A stretch of 19,163 nt of DNA from assembly GCA_017536285.1 (NCBI GenBank), contig JAFXHP010000052.1:1-19163 (forward strand), in the 5' to 3' direction. The position numbers and the translations under genes are program-made. Source of the stretch: Clostridia bacterium. Its GTDB lineage: Bacteria > Bacillota_A > Clostridia > UMGS1883 > HGM11501. Within the stretch, counting starts at the first letter, position 1; the number at the start of each line of letters is the position of its first letter. The notes beneath the pieces are model-generated. The model was not told where the DNA came from and searched no databases. It saw nothing but the letters and a program-made list of their open reading frames with translations. Below are positions 8,001-14,763 of this stretch, one piece after another.

Positions 8001-9322
8001 GTTATATTAGACGGAATGTGACGGCAAGGGTCGACAAAGGTCGAAAAGCGTTCAATAACTTTGTCTCCACGCATCTTTACCGCACCAATCTCAGTTATAA
8101 CCTCGGTATTTTTATCAAGACCTGTGGTTTCAATATCAAAAATAACAAATTCATCTTCGATGGAATGTCCCTTAACATTCTTAACCGCATCTATTGTATC
8201 GGGAACAAGATACCCTTCAACGCCGTAGAGAATCTTTATGGGATTATCTCCTTTTGCCTTAAGTGCTTCAGGATAAGACTGAACAACACCGTGGTCGGTT
8301 ATGGCAACCGCCGGCATTCCCCATTCAATAGCACGCTTGACAACCGACTTTGCAGAGCATACAGCATCCATGGCAGACATCTGAGTATGGCAATGAAGTT
8401 CCACTCTTTTTACCGGTTCATCATCGGTTTTCTTTTTCTTCTGTGCCTTTTCAATATTCCTTACTGCAATTGTTTCCTCTCTCTCAAAGGGATCGTTACG
8501 AAGCTCGCCCTGTACGCATACAGTAGCTCCCACCTTTACGCCCTCCAAAATTTCCTCAAGCTTATCAGCAGAAGTAAAGAATTTACACCCAATTGAGTTG
8601 GTAAGGTCAGTCATAATAAACTTAACGATAACCTTCTTACTCTTAAGCTCTTTTGTTTCTACCGCAAGGATATCTCCTTTTATTATTACTTTGTCGGTTT
8701 CTTCCGATATATCATTAATAGCAATAATTTCGCCCTTTATACTCTTACCAAGCAACACATCGCCGTTTGTGGTTTTAATCACAACTTTTTTCTCCTTCTT
8801 TTCTTCCTTCGCTTCATAAACGATTTCGGGAAGATCCGGCATTTCAACTTTTTCTTTCTTGTCGATAAACTCCACATTAACGAAAAGATTGGTCTGATCC
8901 AAAATTATTTTATGTATAAGTTTATCGCACTTTTTCATGACGAGCATTTCCATTCCGCCATGGATTACGGTTATCTTAAGCGTTTCGTCCGAAAACTCAA
9001 TTCTGCTTCCCAGAAGCATATAGTAAAAGGCAGGCTCAGCCTTTTTCACTTCCTGCAAAAGATTAGGATAGTAAGACTTGAAAAATTCTTCATCCATCGA
9101 TGCGTTGGCGTAAAACACCGATATATTGCTTTCGGCAAGCTTGTAAAAGCCCTTCATATCTTTTTTAAGAGCGTCAAGCTCAGAAAGGGATGATACGTCA
9201 TCCAGCGACAGTACCAAAGATATTTTCCTGGTTTTTTTATTAATTTCAAACTTAATTACTTCTGCTTCGCTTAGTTTATCCGAAACGTTTATTCCTTTTA
9301 GCGTTTTTCCCAGTGTTCTCAT
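5093..9322 (-). CDS. polC: DNA polymerase III subunit alpha, PolC type
   Basis: This is the 1409-residue replicative polymerase of low-GC Gram-positives, with an intrinsic 3'-5' proofreading exonuclease. Domains run in the usual order: an N-terminal region (1-180); an OB fold (about 180-295); the PHP domain, opening with ELHCHTQMSAMDA (H310, H312) and split by the exonuclease insertion; the DEDDh exonuclease at about 390-555 (D396 and E398 in FDIETTG, D481 in HNAKFD, H534 and D539); and the polymerase core, with GSRGSVGSSF (851-860), a four-cysteine zinc site (C879, C882, C904, C907) and the catalytic pair D933 and D935 in PDIDLNFSG, then KLDILGHDD. Helix-hairpin-helix and C-terminal regions follow. 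The length is slightly under the usual 1430-1440. No intein or frameshift was seen. An AAAGGG ribosome site precedes the ATG. ispG lies 16 bases upstream on the same strand, an arrangement common in Clostridia. Confidence 0.98.
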   Translation of the reverse strand: MRTLGKTLKGINVSDKLSEAEVIKFEINKKTRKISLVLSLDDVSSLSELDALKKDMKGFYKLAESNISVFYANASMDEEFFKSYYPNLLQEVKKAEPAFYYMLLGSRIEFSDETLKITVIHGGMEMLVMKKCDKLIHKIILDQTNLFVNVEFIDKKEKVEMPDLPEIVYEAKEEKKEKKVVIKTTNGDVLLGKSIKGEIIAINDISEETDKVIIKGDILAVETKELKSKKVIVKFIMTDLTNSIGCKFFTSADKLEEILEGVKVGATVCVQGELRNDPFEREETIAVRNIEKAQKKKKTDDEPVKRVELHCHTQMSAMDAVCSAKSVVKRAIEWGMPAVAITDHGVVQSYPEALKAKGDNPIKILYGVEGYLVPDTIDAVKNVKGHSIEDEFVIFDIETTGLDKNTEVITEIGAVKMRGDKVIERFSTFVDPCRHIPSNITELTGITDEMVAGAPLEGEAIEAFLNFCDGAPVIAHNAKFDTGFIKIAAERNGLVFDNTIICTLILAQALLPELKKHKLNIIADHLNIENPNHHRAVNDAEVTGAIWSEFLRKMKALGIKDVTDINVTLGGQIDVRKTKNCYHVIILIKEFKGIKNLYKIITESHLKYLGRTPRIPKSLLTKYREGLIVGSACEAGELYRAMVDGKNESELETIASYYDYLEIQPLKNNAFMIREGIVKSEAELIEYNKRILAMGDKLGKLTVATCDTHFLDPEDEVYRRILMDSKGFDDADNQPPLYFRNTKEMLEEFKYLGDRAYEVVVENTNKIADMIEDVIPIKDGNYPPTIENSAEDLKRLCYEKAHRLYGDPLPEFVQDRLEREINPIINNGYDVMYMIAQKLVKKSNDDGYIVGSRGSVGSSFVAFLSGITEINSLPAHYLCPECKYLEFPKVSPGLSGCDLEDKMCPKCGTKLMKEGHDIPFETFLGFNADKVPDIDLNFSGDYQTKAHKYTGELFGEGYVFKAGTIGTVAEKTAYGYVKKYFEKRNVRVREAEVERLKLGCTGVKRTTGQHPGGVIVCPKELDIHDFTPVQHPADDPDSDVTTTHFDYHSIHDNLLKLDILGHDDPTVIRMLEDLTDTKVQDIQLDDKETMSLFSSTEALGVTPEQIDSVVGTYGIPEFGTRIVRNMLVETMPKTFSELIRISGLSHGTDVWFGNAQDLVNSNTCTLNSCICTRDDIMAYLIAMGLPNGDAFKIMESVRKGKGLKDEWMDMMREHDVPEWYIDSCLKIKYMFPKAHAAAYVTNAFRIAWYKVHRPTEYYIAYYTVRADDFDYELMTKGYDFTNDKIKEYEKMGKAISTREKNIQTILEICREMYARGIEFAPVDLYKSHASKFLKGEDGRIIPPLSSIANLGAVAAKQIMEAREEGGEFFSVEDIRQRAHVGKAITDLLANAGCLKGLSESSQTSLFDME

Positions 9323-9338
9323 TTTATTCCCTTTCTGC

Positions 9339-10361
9339 TTATAATTTTTCTATTTCTTCAAACAATTCTTCTATTATCCTGTCTTCGGATATTTTTCTCA
9401 CAGCTTCTCCTTTCTTGAAAAGAAGAGCCTCCCCTTTTCCTCCTGCAATACCTATATCCGCCTCTTTTGCTTCTCCGGGGCCATTTACAACACATCCCAT
9501 AACAGCAACGGTGATATCCTTATTAATCGAGCTTAAGCGGCTTTGTACCTCCGAGGCAATTCCAATAAGGTCTATCTTAGTTCTTCCGCAGGTAGGACAG
9601 GAAATAAGCTTGGCTCCGCCTCTCAAATCAAGAGTTTTAAGAAGTTCAATTCCCGCTTTTACTTCCTCAACCGGATCTGCTGTGAGGGATACTCTCAAAG
9701 TATCTCCTATTCCGTCAAGCAAAAGTGCTCCGATTCCTGCACTGGAACGGATAATTCCCGAATAGCTTGTTCCTGCTTCGGTTACGCCCACATGAAGCGG
9801 ATAAGAAAATGTCTTACTCGCAAGACGATATGCTTCAACGGTAGTTTTAACATCCGAAGATTTCAAGGAAATGGCCATATCGTAAAAATCACAGTCTTCA
9901 AGCATTTTTATATGACGACGTGCACTTTCCACCATATTTTCCGGCGTAGGATGAGCAAGATCTTTTTCAAGCGAACCTCCGTTTACACCGATTCTTATAG
10001 GAACGCATTTTGCCTTTGCCGCCTGGGCAACAGCCTTTACCTTGTCCATAGAGCCGATGTTTCCGGGATTTATTCTCACCTTGGATACTCCTGCATCGAT
10101 GGATGCAAGAGCAAGTTTATAGTCAAAATGAATGTCAGCAACTACCGGAATCGGACTTTTTGTGCAAATTTCCTTCATTGCCTCTGCCGCTTCCTTATCT
10201 GGTACTGTAACCCGGATAATATCGCATCCTGCCTTATGGAGTCTTTCTATCTGAGAAAGTGTCGCCAATACATCCTTTGTGTCCGTATTCGTCATGGACT
10301 GCACGCTTATAGGTGCTCCGCCGCCTATTTTTACATTTCCGACATTAATTTGTTTTGTCAT
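9339..10361 (-). CDS. ispG: 4-hydroxy-3-methylbut-2-enyl diphosphate synthase IspG
   Basis: IspG reductively converts methylerythritol cyclodiphosphate to HMBPP, the penultimate step of the MEP isoprenoid pathway, and supplies precursors such as undecaprenyl phosphate for wall synthesis. The 340-residue product is the compact bacterial form: an N-terminal TIM barrel (PVVADIHFDYKLA at 72-84, VRINPGNIG at 95-103, RIGVNGGSLEKDL at 123-135) followed by a [4Fe-4S] domain with C255 and C258 in CPTCGR, C290 in VMGCVVNGPGE and E297, equivalent to the Escherichia coli C270, C273, C305 and E312 ligands. A GGAGG ribosome site lies about 8 bases before the ATG. It sits 2 bases after the upstream lipoprotein gene and 16 before polC, so all three are probably one transcript. 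Confidence 0.97.
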   Translation of the reverse strand: MTKQINVGNVKIGGGAPISVQSMTNTDTKDVLATLSQIERLHKAGCDIIRVTVPDKEAAEAMKEICTKSPIPVVADIHFDYKLALASIDAGVSKVRINPGNIGSMDKVKAVAQAAKAKCVPIRIGVNGGSLEKDLAHPTPENMVESARRHIKMLEDCDFYDMAISLKSSDVKTTVEAYRLASKTFSYPLHVGVTEAGTSYSGIIRSSAGIGALLLDGIGDTLRVSLTADPVEEVKAGIELLKTLDLRGGAKLISCPTCGRTKIDLIGIASEVQSRLSSINKDITVAVMGCVVNGPGEAKEADIGIAGGKGEALLFKKGEAVRKISEDRIIEELFEEIEKL

Positions 10362-10363
10362 TT

Positions 10364-11446
10364 TTATTCCTCCACCTTTTCGGCTTTCTTTATCATAAGA
10401 CTTCCGTCTTTTTGCGGAACAACCGTATCCGAACCCATTTCACCCTGCAGGCTATCATAGGTTTTACGCCACAAAAGATTAAGCTCTTCATCGTATTTTG
10501 CCGCAACGGTTTCATTGTCCGTCCATAATGCCGATATATATAAAGGTTGCGGTACACTTCTTACAGGGCGTTCTGCCACAATTATGAATCCGCCGTCATC
10601 TGTAGCCGTTAAGCTTCCGTAAATTTCAGTTTCCGTTTCTTTTAATATTATGCCGTTTTCATCTATTAAAACAAATTTATTTACCATATCACCGTCTTTG
10701 GCGTAATGCTGTGAAACAATGACCTTTCCCGAAGAAAGCTCGGCTATATCATAAATTATCTGCTCCAAAGGCTCGGATTCCCATATAACTTCGCCATCTT
10801 CCGATACTTTGGTGATAACAATTTTAACTCCGTCTTCTGTCGCTTTACCGCAGGACAAATACGCCGCCGTATCGGAAAGATAGTCCGCACTTCCCGCAAA
10901 CTGCACCCTTTTGCTCCATTTAAGTTCCAGAGTATCCTTATCAAAAAGAGCCGCAAAAGGGTTATTTCCGAATACAGATTCAGCAGACTGGCTGTTTCCC
11001 GACACTAAAATACCCATATTTTCGTTATAGGCTGCGGTATAGGGATAGTCGAAATCGCTTCCGCCATAGGTCTTTTCCAAAAGAAGCTTATCATACTTTG
11101 CAATATATACATCTCCGGGATACGAGCCGTCTGAGGTTTCGCCTACAGCAATATAACCGTCATCAGTTTTTAATATAACGGCAGACTCATCCTTTTCCTT
11201 TATCATGCTGTAAGCCTCTGTTTTTTCAATAAATTCCCCGGTCATTATTTCGTAGGCAAACTCATCTTCAACAAAGCGTTCATTTATGTCTTTTGTGTTC
11301 ACATCTTCAAGGGGGACATACATAGGAAGCAAAGTACCTTCCGTCACAGTTACAAACTCTTTCTGCTCTGAAATTTCAGGCATATCATTACAGCCACTTA
11401 CGAATACAGTCATAATAATCAAGCTATACAATGCCACTCTTTTCAC
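10364..11446 (-). CDS. Lipoprotein with beta-propeller-like repeats
   Basis: The product is a surface lipoprotein of about 360 residues with no named function. It starts with KR, a hydrophobic run and a lipobox VSGC, with the lipidated Cys at residue 19. The mature part holds about five blades of the pattern aliphatic strand, Asp-rich turn, then W or L with a charged strand: DVYIAKYDKLLLEKTYGG, AALFDKDTLELKW, VITKVSEDGEVIWESE, KFVLIDENGIILKE and VAAKYDEELNLLWRKTYD. TDDGYI and TDDGGFI also recur. This suggests a PQQ- or delta-60-like beta-propeller. I place the start at the GTG (11444-11446), because GAGGTG at 11451-11456 on the minus strand lies at ideal spacing. An ATG six codons upstream, at 11462-11464, has no ribosome site and would only add MKRGGF. 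The gene lies 2 bases before ispG, and no promoter is evident, so it may depend on readthrough from the carboxypeptidase gene. Folding is inferred by eye. Confidence 0.85.
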   Translation of the reverse strand: MKRVALYSLIIMTVFVSGCNDMPEISEQKEFVTVTEGTLLPMYVPLEDVNTKDINERFVEDEFAYEIMTGEFIEKTEAYSMIKEKDESAVILKTDDGYIAVGETSDGSYPGDVYIAKYDKLLLEKTYGGSDFDYPYTAAYNENMGILVSGNSQSAESVFGNNPFAALFDKDTLELKWSKRVQFAGSADYLSDTAAYLSCGKATEDGVKIVITKVSEDGEVIWESEPLEQIIYDIAELSSGKVIVSQHYAKDGDMVNKFVLIDENGIILKETETEIYGSLTATDDGGFIIVAERPVRSVPQPLYISALWTDNETVAAKYDEELNLLWRKTYDSLQGEMGSDTVVPQKDGSLMIKKAEKVEE

Positions 11447-11456
11447 AAATCCACCT
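11444..11456 (-). promoter_or_regulatory. Ribosome binding site that sets a GTG start
   Basis: On the minus strand GAGGTG pairs with the 16S 3' end with the core Shine-Dalgarno ending 7 bases before GTG at 11446-11444. The site falls inside the first codons of the longer ATG reading (start 11464), which has only AT-rich sequence upstream. The shorter start also gives a textbook lipoprotein signal peptide. Confidence 0.7.
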
Positions 11457-11479
11457 CTTTTCATATTTTTAGGGATAAA

Positions 11480-11507
11480 ATGTGCATCCTTAAAAAAGGA
11501 TGCACAT
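11480..11507 (-). terminator. Modest terminator or attenuating hairpin after the carboxypeptidase gene
   Basis: A perfect 12-bp stem (11480-11491 with 11496-11507) and AAAA/TTTT loop lies 4 bases past the carboxypeptidase stop. On the minus strand it is followed by only a short T run (TTTTATCC), so termination may be partial and allow some readthrough into the lipoprotein-ispG-polC genes. Confidence 0.6.
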
Positions 11508-11511
11508 GATA

Positions 11512-12819
11512 CTATCTTTTTTCCGTGCCTCTGCTTTTAATTCGTTCTTTTTTTCTTTTTTCGTACTCAACTTGTCTTATTAATATGAGTACAAGAACTA
11601 CAGCAAGAACTGCAAGAAGAGCTATTCCGATTATTTTTCCTATTACTCCGACGAAAGCACTCCACCACGAATATTCATATACCTTATCCGCAGTAAGTGT
11701 TACTTCTCCCAGATATTCGTCGCCGTAAAAGATTTCAACCTTACCAAGTTCGTCTTCAGGCGTGAGAGGTGCAAGCAAAGGAGTATTTACAGTAACCTTG
11801 GTGGTAATTAGGCTTTCATCAACATCCTTGCGGAATACAGATATAAAGTCATCTTTAGCAGCAAGCTTTACAGTTTTCTCGCCTTTAGCGTATTTTATGC
11901 TCTTTTCATCATAGAATTCGCCCTTTTTAATAACCTGCTTGCTTACATAGTTTTCAAATCCCCATTCCATCAGGGCCTTAGTGTCCACATATGCAGTATT
12001 AACACCGTCTATCACACTTGCTCCGAGGATTACGGTTATAAGGCGTACTCCTTCTTTTTCAGCAGATGCAACAAGACAATTTCTTGCGGCATCTGTATAT
12101 CCTGTCTTTATACCTGTAGCAGGACTGTAGAGGTAGCTGGATGTTCTTGCGTTTGTAAGAAGATTATTTGTTGTATTGAAATTTCTCGGCCCGTCATATA
12201 TTTCGGTTTTCGGAAGCTCAAAATATGTAGTTTTTACAATTTCTCTGAAAGCGGGAATTTTCATTGCTTCAACTGCAATTTTCGCCATATCGGAAACGGT
12301 TGTGTAATGATTTTCATCAGTAAGTCCGTGTGTATTTACAAAGTGTGTACCTTCGCACCCCAAATCCTTGGCTTTTTCATTCATAAGTGTTACAAAATCG
12401 CTTATGCTTCCCGATACGGCCTCTGCAAGCACATTTGCCGCATCGTTACCGGACACTACCATCATACCTTTTATAAGTTCATAATTGTTGAAAGTTTCCC
12501 CTTCAAAAAGGCCAAGCTTACTGCTGTCCCAGGATATTGACATAACAGCCTCGTTGCTGACTGTGGAAGAAGCTTCGAGATCCAGTTTTTCCAGTGCAAG
12601 TAATGCCGTCATAATCTTAGTTGTAGATGCAGGATATTTTCTTTCTGACGAATTTTTCTCAAGCAATACCTCTCCTGTATCCATATTAACCAGTATGTAG
12701 TTGGAAGAGCTTACAACAGGTCCGCTGACAGTTCCATCACTCTCAGGAACAGCCATTGACACAGATGTAAAAATCAGACAAAAGCACATTAAAAGTGCAA
12801 AAAACTTTTTATTTTTCAT
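11512..12819 (-). CDS. Serine-type D-alanyl-D-alanine carboxypeptidase (PBP5/DacF-like)
   Basis: This low-molecular-mass penicillin-binding protein trims the terminal D-Ala from peptidoglycan stem peptides at the outer membrane face. All three active-site motifs of the S11 peptidase family are visible: S65-T-T-K68, S123-G-N125 and K238-T-G240. A signal peptide covers about residues 1-23 (MKNKK plus hydrophobic core, cleavage near SMA-VP). After the catalytic domain, a beta-rich segment (about 270-375) is followed by a membrane helix at about 390-415 and a highly basic tail (KRKKERIKSRG). Most PBP5 relatives have an amphipathic anchor, so a full membrane helix with a basic tail is typical of the DacF-like clostridial type. 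An AAGG ribosome site precedes the ATG. It has its own promoter and a hairpin after the stop, so it is probably a single-gene unit with partial readthrough. DacA and DacF cannot be told apart by sequence alone. Confidence 0.95.
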   Translation of the reverse strand: MKNKKFFALLMCFCLIFTSVSMAVPESDGTVSGPVVSSSNYILVNMDTGEVLLEKNSSERKYPASTTKIMTALLALEKLDLEASSTVSNEAVMSISWDSSKLGLFEGETFNNYELIKGMMVVSGNDAANVLAEAVSGSISDFVTLMNEKAKDLGCEGTHFVNTHGLTDENHYTTVSDMAKIAVEAMKIPAFREIVKTTYFELPKTEIYDGPRNFNTTNNLLTNARTSSYLYSPATGIKTGYTDAARNCLVASAEKEGVRLITVILGASVIDGVNTAYVDTKALMEWGFENYVSKQVIKKGEFYDEKSIKYAKGEKTVKLAAKDDFISVFRKDVDESLITTKVTVNTPLLAPLTPEDELGKVEIFYGDEYLGEVTLTADKVYEYSWWSAFVGVIGKIIGIALLAVLAVVLVLILIRQVEYEKRKKERIKSRGTEKR

Positions 12820-12850
12820 AATCTACCTTCTTCATTTTTAATATAAGTAT

Positions 12851-12879
12851 ATTATACAATAAAAGACAAACTTTAGCAA
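12851..12879 (-). promoter_or_regulatory. Sigma-A-type promoter for the D,D-carboxypeptidase gene
   Basis: On the minus strand the -35 is TTGCTA (12874-12879) and the -10 is consensus TATAAT (12851-12856), with a 17-base spacer. The leader is short, about 25 bases. It lies just downstream of the terminator of the iorA operon. Confidence 0.7.
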
Positions 12880-12903
12880 GAGGATTTTGATAAATTATGT
12901 ATT

Positions 12904-12933
12904 AAAAAAGAGTAGACTATGTCTACCCTTTTT
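12904..12933 (-). terminator. Rho-independent terminator of the iorA-iorB-lyase operon
   Basis: On the minus strand AAAAAG and GTAGAC pair with GTCTAC and CTTTTT across a 3-base loop, with one A-C mismatch between the two blocks, and the stem ends in a run of six T. It begins 2 bases after the lyase stop codon and lies before the next promoter, which fits an operon end. Confidence 0.75.
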
Positions 12934-12934
12934 A

Positions 12935-14191
12935 TTATTCTGCAATAAGCATATCTACAGCATGCATTATACCGATTTTTGCCGACTCGTAAGTAAGGCC
13001 GCCCTGCATATAAGCGATATAAGGTTCTCTCATCGGGCCATCTGCCGAAAACTCAATGGATGAACCCTGAACAAATGCCCCTGCTGCCATAATAACCTGA
13101 TCGGAATATCCCGGCATATCCGAAGGCACCGGTGTCGCATAAGAATCTATAGGAGCACCCTTCTGTATCCCCTGGCAAAACTTAACCAGTTTTTCGGGGT
13201 CATTAAAGAGTATTGCCTGAACTATGTCGGTACGTTCATCACAAGGACTCGGCGATGTTTCATAGCCGAGAGCATCCATTGCCGCCGCACAGAGAAGTGA
13301 TGCCTTCATAGCCTGGCATACAACGTGAGGAGCCATGAAAAATCCCTGATACATATATCTTAATTCATCTAAGCTTGCTCCCGCTTCTCTGCCTGTTGCA
13401 GGCGTTGTAAGACGGTAGCCGCAAAGCTCAACAAGATCGTGTCTTCCGGCAACATATCCGCCCATTTTGGCGATACCGCCCCCGGGATTTTTGATTAAAG
13501 AGCCTGCCATTAAATCAGCACCGTAATATGTGGGCTCGTGCTTAGAGACAAATTCACCGTAGCAGTTATCCACAAAACAAATTGTATCGGGACTTACACT
13601 CTTTACCGCCTCTATAATATCTCTTATTTCAAGTAATCCGATATCGTGATTCCATTCATAGCCTCGGGAGCGCTGAATGTGCACCATCTTTACCTTTTCC
13701 TTTGAAAGATATTCTTTAATTGCGGGAATGTCTGCATGGCCGCCTACCAAATCAACCTGTGCATATTTTATTCCGAAGTTTATAAGTGAGCCGTTTTCGT
13801 TTCCGTCAAGTCCGATTACTCCATCAAAGGTATCATAGGGTTTTCCGGTTACCGCAAGAAGGGTGTCACCGGGACGAAGCACCGCAAAAAGTGCAGTTGA
13901 AATTGCATGAGTGCCTGAAATCATAGTGTATCTTACGAGGGCATCCTCAGATTCGAAAACGTCGGCATATACCCGGTCAAGTGCATCTCTGCCCATATCG
14001 TCATAGCCATAACCTGTTGTACCGTTGAGATGTGCCGCACCGATATGATTATCCGCAAAAGCCTTTAAGACCTTTGCCTGATTGTATAGACAAACCTCTT
14101 CAATTTCCTTGAATTTTTCGGAAACCGCCGCTTCTGCACGTGATATTATATTATATGTTTTATACGAAAAGTTATATAAGTTTTCAAGCAT
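12935..14191 (-). CDS. PLP-dependent methionine gamma-lyase-family protein (YnbB / aluminium-resistance type)
   Basis: The 418-residue product belongs to the Met_gamma_lyase family (YnbB-like), fold-type I PLP enzymes often labelled aluminium resistance protein. Seen in order: NQAKVLKAF (37-45), TGYGYDDMGRD (59-69), the phosphate-binding loop SGTHAIS (92-98), D208 in FVDNCYGEF, which should contact the pyridine nitrogen, and the cofactor lysine K234 in SLIKNPGGG. The whole length matches the family. The physiological reaction is not settled: the family resembles cystathionine and methionine lyases, but true substrates are unproven. Its ATG shares one base with the iorB stop (TAATG) and no clear ribosome site is visible, so its translation is probably coupled to iorB. 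That coupling suggests a role in amino-acid breakdown alongside the oxidoreductase; this part is inference. Confidence 0.93.
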   Translation of the reverse strand: MLENLYNFSYKTYNIISRAEAAVSEKFKEIEEVCLYNQAKVLKAFADNHIGAAHLNGTTGYGYDDMGRDALDRVYADVFESEDALVRYTMISGTHAISTALFAVLRPGDTLLAVTGKPYDTFDGVIGLDGNENGSLINFGIKYAQVDLVGGHADIPAIKEYLSKEKVKMVHIQRSRGYEWNHDIGLLEIRDIIEAVKSVSPDTICFVDNCYGEFVSKHEPTYYGADLMAGSLIKNPGGGIAKMGGYVAGRHDLVELCGYRLTTPATGREAGASLDELRYMYQGFFMAPHVVCQAMKASLLCAAAMDALGYETSPSPCDERTDIVQAILFNDPEKLVKFCQGIQKGAPIDSYATPVPSDMPGYSDQVIMAAGAFVQGSSIEFSADGPMREPYIAYMQGGLTYESAKIGIMHAVDMLIAE

Positions 14192-14763
14192 TATATTTCA
14201 TAGCCCAGAGAAAACGCCTTTAAGTTTATATCGAGGAATTTTTCCGGTACTGTCTCCTTTATAACTTCTGTCCACACTTCCTTCGGAATGTCGGTGTTCT
14301 TTGCAAGTAAGCCGATTAAAACAACGTTTACTGCCTTGGAGCTTCCCGCCTCTGTTGCAAGGCTTAAAGCATCAATTGCTGTTATATCAACCGAAAGTTC
14401 CTTAATTTTTTCAATTATTGCTTCGGGATATTTCGCCTTGCCGATAATAACGGGCATAGGATCGATGTTCTGTGAGTTTACAAGAAGTCTTCCGCCTTTT
14501 TTAAGAAACTCAAGGCTTCTCATTGCTTCAAGCTCTTCAAACGCCATAATGATATCGGCACATCCTTCTCCGATAACCGGAGAATATACATTTTCGTTTC
14601 CGTAGCGAACATAGGTTACAACACTTCCGCCTCGCTGGCTCATACCGTGAACCTCGCTCACCTTAACGTCATATCCGCACTTTATTGCAACGTTACCTAA
14701 GATTCTGCTGGCAAGAAGCGTACCCTGTCCGCCTACGCCAACTATCATAATTGATGTATTCAT
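14191..14763 (-). CDS. iorB: Indolepyruvate:ferredoxin oxidoreductase, beta subunit
   Basis: IorB is the gamma-type domain partner of IorA, forming the cytoplasmic complex that oxidises indolepyruvate and other aryl-2-oxoacids (from Trp, Phe and Tyr transamination) to aryl-acyl-CoA, reducing ferredoxin. The 190-residue product has the domain's N-terminal glycine loop GVGGQGTLLASRIL (9-22) and the conserved segment VHGMSQRGGSV (38-48). Its length is typical. A perfect AAGGAGG at about 14770-14776 sits inside the end of iorA, and the ATG shares one base with the iorA stop (TAATG), so the two subunits are coupled for matched production. A related 2-oxoacid:acceptor oxidoreductase with another substrate cannot be excluded by sequence, but pairing with IorA makes this the best call. 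Confidence 0.95.
   Translation of the reverse strand: MNTSIMIVGVGGQGTLLASRILGNVAIKCGYDVKVSEVHGMSQRGGSVVTYVRYGNENVYSPVIGEGCADIIMAFEELEAMRSLEFLKKGGRLLVNSQNIDPMPVIIGKAKYPEAIIEKIKELSVDITAIDALSLATEAGSSKAVNVVLIGLLAKNTDIPKEVWTEVIKETVPEKFLDINLKAFSLGYEI

Noticed and set aside
7721..8596. A long plus-strand open frame opposite polC
   Set aside because: It lies wholly within the polC exonuclease and PHP coding region, is rich in Cys, Phe and Tyr, matches no known domain and has no ribosome site. It is an antisense shadow.
9543..10460. A 305-codon plus-strand open frame opposite ispG
   Set aside because: ispG on the other strand has all catalytic cysteines. The antisense product has a random-looking, Cys/Tyr/Phe-rich composition.
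11447..11464. ATG start for the lipoprotein six codons upstream of the GTG
   Set aside because: No ribosome site precedes it, while the GTG has an ideally spaced GAGGTG and gives a standard lipoprotein leader.
12820..12934. Small gene in the gap between the carboxypeptidase and lyase genes
   Set aside because: The gap holds only the lyase terminator and the carboxypeptidase promoter. No frame with a ribosome site was found.
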